A stretch of 5,005 nucleotides of DNA from Candidatus Goldiibacteriota bacterium (GTDB taxonomy: Bacteria; Oederibacteriota; PGYV01; DSYL01). Where the stretch lies: the NCBI GenBank assembly GCA_026418955.1, contig JAOAAI010000081.1:1-5005 (forward strand), in the 5' to 3' direction. Below, piece after piece: positions 1 to 5,005 of the stretch (positions are counted from its first letter, which is position 1; each line of letters starts with the position of its first letter). A model generated the notes under the pieces. That model did not search any database. It worked only from the letters and a program-made list of their open reading frames with translations, and was not told where the DNA came from. The position numbers and the translations under genes are program-made.

Positions 1-666
1 TAAAAAAATTCATAATAAATTACCTTTAAATATTGAAAAAAATATAATTATCTTAAGACAAAAGACAGGTTTTGGAGCAAAAAGATTAAAATACTAAATT
101 CTTCCCTTTCTTTATCAAATATAAATTACCTAAATATCAAATTTCTATTCGTGATGTTAAATCTGGCACTTTATTTTTCTTTTTCACTTATGAAAAGTGT
201 GTGGCTTCTACTATTATGGCTTTAAAAATTGTTTTAAATCATCTTTCATTAAATAACATAACAATTAAGGTTGATAGTGGTATAAAAATACATCATAACA
301 AAAACTTTAAAAAATTGAATATTTAAGCCCTATTGTTAAATATATCTCTCCTAACACCCCTAATGCTAACTCCGATTTTGAATCTTTTTATAGATTAGTT
401 GAAGATGAGTTTTATTCTAAAGAAACCTTCTCCTCTAAACTTAACTTCTTAAATAAAGCTAAAACTTTTCAATTGCTCTTTAATTTTGCAAGAAAAAATT
501 TTTACAAAGGTTTAAATCCTTTTCTGATATATTATCAAAATACAATTTATTTTGCGATATTGCTTTTATTCAACCTATTATCATTGATGGATTATATAGA
601 CATAATATATCTTCTGAGTATAATTATTTGTACCACTATGTCTCTGATCTTCCCGAAATTTTTTAA
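1..666 (+). pseudogene. Decayed DDE transposase (IS481/integrase-core type), 5' end outside window
   Basis: The transposase can be read only by joining three plus-strand frames. Bases 2-94 give a helix-turn-helix remnant (ILRQKTGFGAKRLKY) ending in TAA at 95-97. Bases 96-323 give part of the RNase H-like core, with IRDVKSGTLFF and a degraded second-Asp motif KVDSG, where intact relatives have TDNG. From about 311 the frame shifts in an A-run and gives SPNTPNANSDFESFYRL and LFNFARKNFYKG. The Glu in DFES lies about 35 residues after the Asp, the DD(35)E spacing. A further shift near 505-515 restores the C-terminus (DILSKYNLFCD, then YHYVSDLPEIF) with a stop at 664-666. The segment between the helix-turn-helix and the core is too short, so an internal deletion is likely and the first catalytic Asp is not visible. 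The open frame at 473-694 is partly an artefact: after its first residues it leaves the true frame and reads a hydrophobic shadow. No terminal inverted repeat was recognised. The element is surely inactive. Confidence 0.82.
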
Positions 667-730
667 AAATATTTATACAATATTATTGATTTAAACTTTT
701 TAAATCATATAGATTTTTAAATTGAAAAGT

Positions 731-758
731 AAAAAAATAAGAAGAAAATAGTTTTTCT
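731..758 (-). terminator. Weak terminator-like hairpin after tRNA-Gln
   Basis: On the minus strand the last base of the encoded CCA begins AGAAAA-ACTA-TTTTCT, a 6-bp stem with a 4-base loop (743-758). It is followed by TCTTA and a run of seven T (731-737). The stem has only one G-C pair, so it would be a weak intrinsic terminator, and it overlaps the tRNA end by one base. It may simply be low-complexity sequence. Its position directly after the tRNA is the main support. Confidence 0.3.
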
Positions 759-834
759 GGCTGGGCGGGGTGGACTCGAACCACCATAATGTCAGGACCA
801 AAACCTGATGCCTTGCCAGTTTGGCGACCGCCCA
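758..834 (-). tRNA. tRNA-Gln (anticodon UUG), CCA encoded
   Basis: The minus strand folds into a full cloverleaf. The acceptor stem TGGGCGG pairs perfectly with CCGCCCA. The D arm has a GCC/GGC stem and the anticodon stem is TCAGG/CCTGA. The 7-base loop TTTTGGT places TTG at positions 34-36 (plus-strand 799-801), reading CAA/CAG for glutamine. The T arm is GGTGG-TTCGAGT-CCACC, the discriminator base is G, and CCA is encoded at 758-760. A weak U1-A72 first pair with G73 is typical of tRNA-Gln in bacteria such as E. coli. No base is out of place, so the gene looks functional. It follows spoVG after about 140 bases and has its own promoter. A tRNA-Gln in this position next to ispE is a conserved arrangement in many proteobacteria. 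Confidence 0.97.
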
Positions 835-847
835 AACAATTTAAAAT

Positions 848-876
848 ATTATACCAGAATATCTTTGATTATGAAA
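848..876 (-). promoter_or_regulatory. Extended -10 promoter for tRNA-Gln
   Basis: The minus strand carries a perfect TATAAT at 848-853, preceded by TG and one base (TGGTATAAT), an extended -10 element. At 17 bases further upstream is TTTCAT (871-876), a poor match to TTGACA, which an extended -10 can compensate for. Transcription would start near base 841, leaving a 5' leader of only a few bases before the mature tRNA at 834. This suggests that the tRNA is expressed independently of the spoVG transcript. Confidence 0.7.
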
Positions 877-879
877 TAT

Positions 880-899
880 ATATCTTTATTTTAAGATAT
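880..899. repeat. AT-rich inverted repeat between spoVG and tRNA-Gln
   Basis: ATATCTT and AAGATAT form perfect 7-base arms around a 6-base loop. On the minus strand it lies about 75 bases after the spoVG stop and just upstream of the tRNA promoter. It could end the spoVG transcript, but no clean T-run follows on the minus strand (ATATTTC). On the plus strand it is followed by CAAAATTTTT. In sequence this AT-rich, such a repeat may also arise by chance. Confidence 0.3.
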
Positions 900-975
900 C
901 AAAATTTTTATAAATTTATTATTGTTTTTATTTAGGTAAGCCTGTTAATTGTAGTAAATTTAAAACCTTATATTT

Positions 976-1266
976 TTATTGGGCTCTTGTATCGTTTTTC
1001 TGTCTCATTTCGTAAAATTTTTCAAGGACTTTCTGTTCTATTTTTTTACGAATTTCATTATTTAATGGATGAGCTACATCTTTATACATACCATTTGCAA
1101 GTTTTCTACTTGGCATTACAACAAAAAATCCCTTTGAGCCTTCAATCACTTTTAGACCACGCACGATGAATGAATCATTGAAAGTAATTGCAGCATAAGC
1201 CTTTAATTTCTGCGACTTTTCATCTTTTCCATGAGTCGGATAAATCTTTACATTTGTAATTTCCAT
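976..1266 (-). CDS. spoVG: SpoVG family nucleic-acid-binding regulator
   Basis: This 96-residue protein matches the SpoVG family over its whole length. It begins MEITNVKIYPT, continues with the conserved LKAYAAITFNDSFIVRGLKV and GFFVVMPSRK, has a short variable HPLNNEIR segment, and ends in a charged C-terminal helix. SpoVG is named for septation in sporulating Firmicutes. It is also common in non-spore-formers, where it acts as a cytoplasmic DNA- and RNA-binding regulator (shown in Staphylococcus, Listeria and Borrelia). Its presence is therefore not evidence that this organism sporulates. The ATG at 1264-1266 is well supported by TGGAGG 8 bases upstream. The gene starts 24 bases after the ispE stop, so the two are probably co-transcribed, and no separate promoter fits in the gap. 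Its target here cannot be told from the sequence. Confidence 0.96.
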   Translation of the reverse strand: MEITNVKIYPTHGKDEKSQKLKAYAAITFNDSFIVRGLKVIEGSKGFFVVMPSRKLANGMYKDVAHPLNNEIRKKIEQKVLEKFYEMRQKNDTRAQ

Positions 1267-1274
1267 TGCTCACG

Positions 1275-1280
1275 CCTCCA
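1275..1280 (-). promoter_or_regulatory. Strong ribosome binding site of spoVG
   Basis: TGGAGG on the minus strand lies 8 bases before the spoVG ATG. It is the best Shine-Dalgarno in the window. ispE has no such site and the TPR gene only a weak GTGAG. SpoVG may therefore be translated more strongly than its operon partners from the same message. Confidence 0.85.
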
Positions 1281-1290
1281 TTAATAGAAT

Positions 1291-2130
1291 TTAAATTGAA
1301 TGCACCATAAATATATAACAATTTTTAAAAATTCTTTTTACTTTTCTAAATAATCTTTTAGCATTACTTTTTGCCCCACATAGCAAAAAAATAGCCGAAC
1401 CACTTCCACTTAATGAAATATTATTTTCATTATTTGTAATGGTTGACAATTTATCTCTTATTCTATTTAAAATTTTGTTCCTTTTTAAAACTGATTCTTG
1501 CAAATCATTATGTAAATATTTTTTTTTATTAATTTTATTACAGGTTGTCTTTTCTGTCAATACAAAATCTTTATCATACCATTTATATGCTAATGAAGTT
1601 TTTATTTTACATAATTTAGGAATTATTATTATATACCAGTTTATTTTTTTTCTTTTAAGAATAGATATTTTTTCGCCCTTTTTTGTAATACGTCCATATT
1701 TACACCTGATAAAAAATGGAACGTCGGAACCTATCTGTATTGCTATTTTCTCTAACTCTTTAAGAGATAATTTTAAATTCCACAATTTGTTCAAAGCTTT
1801 TAAAGTTGTTGCTGCATTACTTGAACCACCACCCAATCCAGAGCCGTCTGGTATGTATTTATAAAATTCAATAATTGCTCCTTTTTTTACATTATACTTA
1901 TTTTGTAATAATTTGGCTGCTTTATATATCAAATTTTTAGTTGTTGGAATTTTCAATTTGTTTAATTTATCTTTTAATACAATTTCTTTATCATCAGAAA
2001 CATTTATTTCTAATAAATCATAAAGTGATACAGGATCAATGATAGAATCTATATAATGATAACCATCTTTTTTATCTTTACCTGTTATGAAAAGTGTTAG
2101 ATTGATCTTAGCTGGAGATAAAAATATCAT
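1291..2130 (-). CDS. ispE: 4-diphosphocytidyl-2-C-methyl-D-erythritol kinase (IspE)
   Basis: IspE uses ATP to phosphorylate CDP-methylerythritol at the 2-hydroxyl, the fourth step of the cytoplasmic MEP pathway to isopentenyl and dimethylallyl diphosphate. The 279-residue length is normal (about 283 in E. coli). GHMP-kinase motifs are all present. SPAKINL at residues 5-11 carries the catalytic-site Lys8. DGYHYIDSI follows at 22-30. The glycine-rich ATP loop PDGSGLGGGSSNAA is at 94-107, IGSDVPFF at 133-140 holds the catalytic Asp136, and the third motif SGSGSAIF is at 241-248. HNDLQESVL (207-215) is also typical. The ATG overlaps the TGA of the TPR gene in an ATGA, and no Shine-Dalgarno lies within normal range, so translation probably depends on coupling to the upstream gene. 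spoVG follows closely. No lesion is seen and the gene looks intact and functional. Confidence 0.97.
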   Translation of the reverse strand: MIFLSPAKINLTLFITGKDKKDGYHYIDSIIDPVSLYDLLEINVSDDKEIVLKDKLNKLKIPTTKNLIYKAAKLLQNKYNVKKGAIIEFYKYIPDGSGLGGGSSNAATTLKALNKLWNLKLSLKELEKIAIQIGSDVPFFIRCKYGRITKKGEKISILKRKKINWYIIIIPKLCKIKTSLAYKWYDKDFVLTEKTTCNKINKKKYLHNDLQESVLKRNKILNRIRDKLSTITNNENNISLSGSGSAIFLLCGAKSNAKRLFRKVKRIFKNCYIFMVHSI

Positions 2131-3830
2131 TTTTTTATAGATTTTAATTTTTCTTCCAGAATTATGCGTCTATCAGTATCTGCATTTTCAAGCGCTTTTT
2201 TGAAATATTCTGCAGCTTTTTCTGGTTCATTATTTTTTGTATATGCATCTCCAATATGTTCGTATATGACCGAATCACCCTTGCCATATTTTTTTTCAAC
2301 TTCTTCTATCGCTCTTAATAATTCTTTCAACGCTTCTCTATACATACCTTTTTTATAATAAACCCATCCTAAACTATCAATAAAATAACCATTATTTTTA
2401 TCATACTGCAAAGCCTTTTTTATTAATTCCTGTGCCTCATCAAGTTTTTCACCTCGTTCAGCATAAGTATATCCAATATAATTATATGCCTCTGCATTTT
2501 TAGGATTTATCTCAATAACTTTTTTAAAAGCATTAATTGCATTATCATAATCCTTTAATTTATCATAAATAATCCCTAAGTTGAAAAAAATTTTTTCAGA
2601 ATTTGTGAATTTCTCTGATGCCTGTAAATAAATATCTTTTGCTTTTGTATAATTCTTTGCATCTGTATATGCTGCTGCAAGTAAAATATAAAATTCTTCC
2701 TTGTCTTTATTTTTTTCTAACGCACTCTTAAAAAGTTCTATTGCTTTATCAAGTTGACCAATCTCTCCATATATATATCCTATATGATAATATCCATTAA
2801 TAAATTCATCATCTTCCTTGATAAGATCCATAAAAATATCAAGTGCTTTATCATATTGTTTAAGTTCTTCATAAGCGACACCTATATAATATCTATTTAA
2901 AGTATTTTTCTTAACTTTATCTACTTTTAAAAATTGTTCCAATGCATCTTTATAATTCTTTGTTTTTAAATAAAGTAATCCAAGAGAATATATATAATCA
3001 AGATTATTTTTATCTTTCTTTATCAATTCTTTATAAATCTCTATTGATTTGTAATAATCCTGCTGTCTGTAATATAAATCTGCTATAGATTTTATTATAT
3101 TTATATCATCAGGTTTAATTTTTAACATATCTTGATATACATTCACGGCCTTTTCAATATCACCTTTTATTTCATACAACTGAGCAAGTGCCTCGTAAGC
3201 TCTAAAATATAATTGATTAGCTCTTATAGAAGATAAAAAATATTTTTCAGCCATTTCATAATCATCTTTATTACTGTAAATAAGACCAATATTATAATAT
3301 GCAGCTGAAGCATCTGATGATAGAGAAATATTTTTCAAAAAAAATGATTCTGCTTCATCCTTATTGTTATTTTTATAAGCAATTATTCCAAGATAAAAAT
3401 AGGCATCCGCACAGAGAGGATCTATTTCTATTACCCGCTCAAAAATATTTTTTGCTTCCTCATATTTTTCATTTTCCATTCTCAATCGCGCTGCCATTAG
3501 TAATATGTCTATATTATATGGATCCTCTTTTAAACCTTTTTCTATCATTTTTATTGCTTCTTCATTATCACCTTTTAATCCATATAAATATGACATCTCT
3601 TTATATATTGAACCTGGCGAATATGAATATTTTGCACTTAAATTATAATATTCAAGAGCTCGATCTATTTCGTTTTGTAATTCATTCAAATAACCAAGAG
3701 AGTAATAATAAAATGATATTGCTTCCTGAAATGGATTTTTAATAATCTCAGGTCTGTTTACTGTCTTTAATGTTGTACAACTATTAATAAAGAGAAAAAC
3801 AATTAAAATATATAATTTTTTATTAACCAT
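2127..3830 (-). CDS. TPR-repeat outer-membrane lipoprotein (LbcA-like)
   Basis: The 567-residue protein starts with a lipoprotein signal: MVNKKL, a hydrophobic stretch to residue 15, then INSC with the lipidated Cys at 18. The lipobox is slightly unusual, with Asn at -2. Thr at +2 is compatible with outer-membrane sorting. From about residue 38 to the end lie roughly 15 consecutive tetratricopeptide repeats of 34 residues, for example AEAYNYIGYTYAERGEKLDE. The last three, with IDSLGWVYYKKGMYREAL and YEHIGDAYTK, match a conserved C-terminal block of bacterial TPR lipoproteins. TPR arrays bind protein partners, so a periplasm-facing scaffold is likely. In Pseudomonas the TPR lipoprotein gene beside lolB-ispE is lbcA, whose product partners the protease CtpA. 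By position and architecture this may be a counterpart, but no partner protease is visible here. The start has a weak GTGAG 8 bases upstream. The stop overlaps ispE by 4 bases. Confidence 0.9.
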   Translation of the reverse strand: MVNKKLYILIVFLFINSCTTLKTVNRPEIIKNPFQEAISFYYYSLGYLNELQNEIDRALEYYNLSAKYSYSPGSIYKEMSYLYGLKGDNEEAIKMIEKGLKEDPYNIDILLMAARLRMENEKYEEAKNIFERVIEIDPLCADAYFYLGIIAYKNNNKDEAESFFLKNISLSSDASAAYYNIGLIYSNKDDYEMAEKYFLSSIRANQLYFRAYEALAQLYEIKGDIEKAVNVYQDMLKIKPDDINIIKSIADLYYRQQDYYKSIEIYKELIKKDKNNLDYIYSLGLLYLKTKNYKDALEQFLKVDKVKKNTLNRYYIGVAYEELKQYDKALDIFMDLIKEDDEFINGYYHIGYIYGEIGQLDKAIELFKSALEKNKDKEEFYILLAAAYTDAKNYTKAKDIYLQASEKFTNSEKIFFNLGIIYDKLKDYDNAINAFKKVIEINPKNAEAYNYIGYTYAERGEKLDEAQELIKKALQYDKNNGYFIDSLGWVYYKKGMYREALKELLRAIEEVEKKYGKGDSVIYEHIGDAYTKNNEPEKAAEYFKKALENADTDRRIILEEKLKSIKK

Positions 3831-3862
3831 AGCAGAATCTCACTTTATAAATTTTCAAATCT

Positions 3863-3892
3863 TTTATCTCTAGCTATCAGTCTTTTGTTCAA
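3863..3892 (-). promoter_or_regulatory. Candidate promoter of the TPR-ispE-spoVG operon
   Basis: On the minus strand TTGAAC (3887-3892) is a fair -35, and GATAAA (3863-3868) follows 18 bases later as a weak -10. Transcription would start near 3856, about 25 bases before the TPR start codon. The match is ordinary and AT-rich sequence yields many such pairs. The alternative is a long leader from the extended -10 promoter at 4301-4309. Confidence 0.3.
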
Positions 3893-3904
3893 TATTTTTA
3901 AAAG

Positions 3905-4260
3905 TTACATTAATATTTTTACAGTAATTCTTGGATCTGATTTAAGTATCTCATTAAAAAGATTTTTGTTATTATAACTAGTTTTGAATCTACCTCTGTT
4001 TTGCCTGTTGCTGTTCTTGAGCCTGAATCAATCAATAACATCTCTACTACCAATTTACAGTAACCTAATTTTACAATTACAATTTCACAGCCTTACAGCC
4101 TTTCTTTTTTTGTAATTATAATAATTCCTTCTAAAACAATATATAAAACCTAACCTGGAATTCTTTCAACAAATAATATTGAATCTTTTTTAAAACAATA
4201 CAAATTCCTCATTATAAAGTTTTCTAAAAAAGGAAAAAATTCTTATCTTTTCGTATTCAT
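3905..4260 (-). pseudogene. Probable decayed reading frame, function unknown
   Basis: A minus-strand frame can be followed from an ATG at 4258-4260 (MNTKR, then TAA at 4243-4245) through only two more stops, TAG at 4150-4152 and TAA at 4093-4095. The segments read like protein: RNLYCFKKDSILFVERIPG, VLYIVLEGIIIITKKERL and LLIDSGSRTATGKTEVDSK. Near 3980 the neighbouring frame takes over and gives TSYNNKNLFNEILKSDPRIT, ending in TAA at 3905-3907. The minus strand is purine-rich here, as in the intact minus-strand genes, and a good promoter lies directly upstream. I do not recognise the family. A competing plus-strand frame over 3941-4268 also has only two stops, so the direction is not certain. 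It could also be chance openness in non-coding DNA. Confidence 0.35.
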
Positions 4261-4277
4261 TCTATTTTAAAATAAAT

Positions 4278-4309
4278 CTCCTGTATTTTGTTTAGTTAGT
4301 ATTATAGCA
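4278..4309 (-). promoter_or_regulatory. Extended -10 promoter with Shine-Dalgarno, facing the TPR operon
   Basis: The minus strand carries TGCTATAAT (4301-4309), a perfect -10 with the TG extension. The -35 region (TATTAA at a 17-base spacing) is weak. About 18 bases downstream lies AGGAG (4278-4282), a good Shine-Dalgarno, but no start codon sits at normal distance: the nearest ATG, at 4258-4260, is 17 bases away and opens only a five-codon frame. This suggests the control region of a gene that has decayed. The promoter could still supply transcripts to the TPR operon through a leader of roughly 460 bases. Confidence 0.5.
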
Positions 4310-4412
4310 TATTATCAATATATTTAATAGATATCTAATAGTTTAATTTTACGCATAAAACATATTTACAAAATATCTTATTAAACAAATTTAACTAGGT
4401 ATTTTTTAAATA

Positions 4413-4439
4413 ATTTCAAATTAAATTTGTATTTCAAAT
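4413..4439. repeat. Short direct repeat and palindrome at the MBL gene stop
   Basis: ATTTCAAAT occurs at 4413-4421 and again at 4431-4439. Between and overlapping them is the near-palindrome CAAATTAAATTTG (4417-4429). The cluster spans the stop codon of the MBL-fold gene. There is no T-run that would make it a clear terminator. In such AT-rich DNA this may be chance. Confidence 0.3.
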
Positions 4440-5005
4440 CCTTCTCTTACTGCAATGGTTGAAGGAAATTTATTTTGTGCTGCAAGCTGTATTTGATCTA
4501 TATCACTATCGGTATGCTCAGGAGCATGATGAACAAGATGCAAATCTTTAACTCCAGCAAGCAGCGCTATCTTAATACCTTCTTCATAAGTTGAATGTCC
4601 CCAACCTATATATTTTGGATATTCTTCTGGTGTAAATTGGGCATCATACATCAATACAGTTGCATTTTTTGCAAGTTTTATAAGATTGGCATCCGGAACT
4701 GAAAAATGCTCATAATCGGTAGATACAACAAAAGAAGAATTACCGCTTTCAATTCTTAATGCAAGATTTCCACCTGGATGATTTATTCTTATATAATTAA
4801 CTTTAAAAGGTCCTATCTTTATTTCATCATTACCTTGCAACTCATTGAAAATGAGTTTGGCTGGCATACCACTTAATTCAACAGGAAAATTGATAAATTG
4901 CTGTTGTTTTTTAAGAACATCCATAACTGTCATATTATATTTTGTTTCACCATAAATATTTATTTCATTTGATTTTATATAAGCAGGCACAAAAAATGGA
5001 AAACC
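4421..5005 (-). CDS. MBL-fold metal-dependent hydrolase, C-terminal part
   Basis: The window holds the last 194 residues; the frame stays open past the right edge, so the GTG at 4988-4990 is an internal Val and not a start. The visible part begins GFPFFVPAY, which in this metallo-beta-lactamase branch (PhnP/RNase Z-like, COG1235 type) directly follows the HxHxDH zinc motif. About 80 to 100 N-terminal residues are therefore missing. Remaining metal-site candidates are present: His76 in INHPGG, Asp97 in VVSTDYEH, and the pair His159-His160 in HLVHHAPEHTD. The signature YDAQFTPEEY followed by GWGHSTYEEG (around residues 120-143) is characteristic of this subfamily. Members cleave phosphodiester-type substrates, but the substrate here cannot be named. 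The protein may carry an extra domain outside the window. It reads in the same direction as the TPR operon but is 590 bases upstream, so it is probably a separate transcript. Confidence 0.9.
   Translation of the reverse strand, partial: GFPFFVPAYIKSNEINIYGETKYNMTVMDVLKKQQQFINFPVELSGMPAKLIFNELQGNDEIKIGPFKVNYIRINHPGGNLALRIESGNSSFVVSTDYEHFSVPDANLIKLAKNATVLMYDAQFTPEEYPKYIGWGHSTYEEGIKIALLAGVKDLHLVHHAPEHTDSDIDQIQLAAQNKFPSTIAVREGFEIQI

Larger units (their letters stand above)
3831..4420. other. 590-base gap without an intact gene
   Basis: This stretch separates the TPR-ispE operon from the MBL hydrolase gene. It holds a candidate promoter close to the TPR gene (3863-3892), a probable decayed minus-strand frame (3905-4260), and a better promoter with a Shine-Dalgarno (4278-4309). 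Bases 4310-4410 are featureless AT-rich sequence with no convincing terminator for the MBL gene. No tRNA, riboswitch or repeat array is seen. Confidence 0.6.

Noticed and set aside
473..694. Open frame for a 73-residue hydrophobic protein on the plus strand
   Set aside because: It begins inside the transposase core, and after a frameshift near 505-515 the true frame continues elsewhere to the stop at 664-666. The hydrophobic part is a shadow reading.
695..730. Imperfect inverted repeat around ACTTTT...AAAAGT as a possible IS end
   Set aside because: The arms are AT-only and interrupted, and no matching copy is available because the other IS end lies outside the window.
987..1169. 60-codon plus-strand open frame opposite spoVG
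   Set aside because: It is fully contained in spoVG on the opposite strand, with no family resemblance.
1439..1864. 141-codon plus-strand open frame opposite ispE
   Set aside because: It lies wholly within ispE on the other strand, is rich in Phe and Leu from A/T-rich antisense codons, and has no recognisable motif.
3299..3742. 147-codon plus-strand open frame opposite the TPR gene
   Set aside because: It is antisense to well-conserved TPR repeats, and its repetitive composition mirrors the repeat codons.
3941..4268. Plus-strand frame (FESTSVLPVAVLEPES and following) over the intergenic gap
   Set aside because: It has two internal stops, no start or ribosome binding site, and pyrimidine-rich codons unlike the intact genes. 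The minus-strand reading with a promoter is preferred, though this one is not excluded.
4261..4420. Possible rho-independent terminator for the MBL gene
   Set aside because: No GC-containing stem followed by a T-run was found on the minus strand after the stop at 4421.

Overview
The window is a strongly AT-rich stretch of bacterial chromosome. Nearly all intact genes read leftward (minus strand). The best-supported unit, in transcription order, is a TPR-repeat lipoprotein, ispE, spoVG and a tRNA-Gln(UUG). In proteobacteria such as Pseudomonas a TPR lipoprotein gene (lbcA), lolB, ispE, tRNA-Gln and prs lie together, and in delta-proteobacteria-type genomes spoVG can sit next to ispE. The lipoprotein signal, SpoVG and very low G+C together suggest a Gram-negative, low-GC lineage, for example Deferribacterota or a delta-proteobacteria-like group. 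This assignment is inference, with modest confidence.

Layout. 1-666: a decayed DDE transposase (IS481/integrase-core type) on the plus strand, broken by frameshifts, stops and an internal deletion; its 5' end lies outside the window. 731-758: a weak AT-only terminator-like hairpin after the tRNA. 758-834: tRNA-Gln with encoded CCA, reading leftward, with an extended -10 promoter at 848-876. 880-899: an AT-rich inverted repeat. 976-1266: spoVG. 1291-2130: ispE. 2127-3830: a 567-residue TPR lipoprotein whose stop codon overlaps the ispE start by 4 bases. 3831-4420: about 590 bases without an intact gene, holding a probable decayed minus-strand reading frame, one candidate promoter next to the TPR gene and one better promoter further upstream. 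4421-5005: the C-terminal part of an MBL-fold metal-dependent hydrolase, cut by the right edge just after the place where its HxHxDH motif should be.

How the genes fit together. The TPR gene, ispE and spoVG look like one transcript: a 4-base overlap, then a 24-base gap with a strong Shine-Dalgarno. IspE makes an isoprenoid precursor by the MEP pathway, SpoVG is a small nucleic-acid-binding regulator, and the TPR lipoprotein is probably an envelope scaffold. They share a conserved neighbourhood rather than an obvious single pathway. The tRNA has its own promoter. The gene expected after tRNA-Gln in the related clusters (prs) is absent, and the dead transposase lies there instead. I see no CRISPR array, toxin-antitoxin pair, defence island or clearly new system. 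The most interesting parts are the two decayed regions flanking the conserved cluster.
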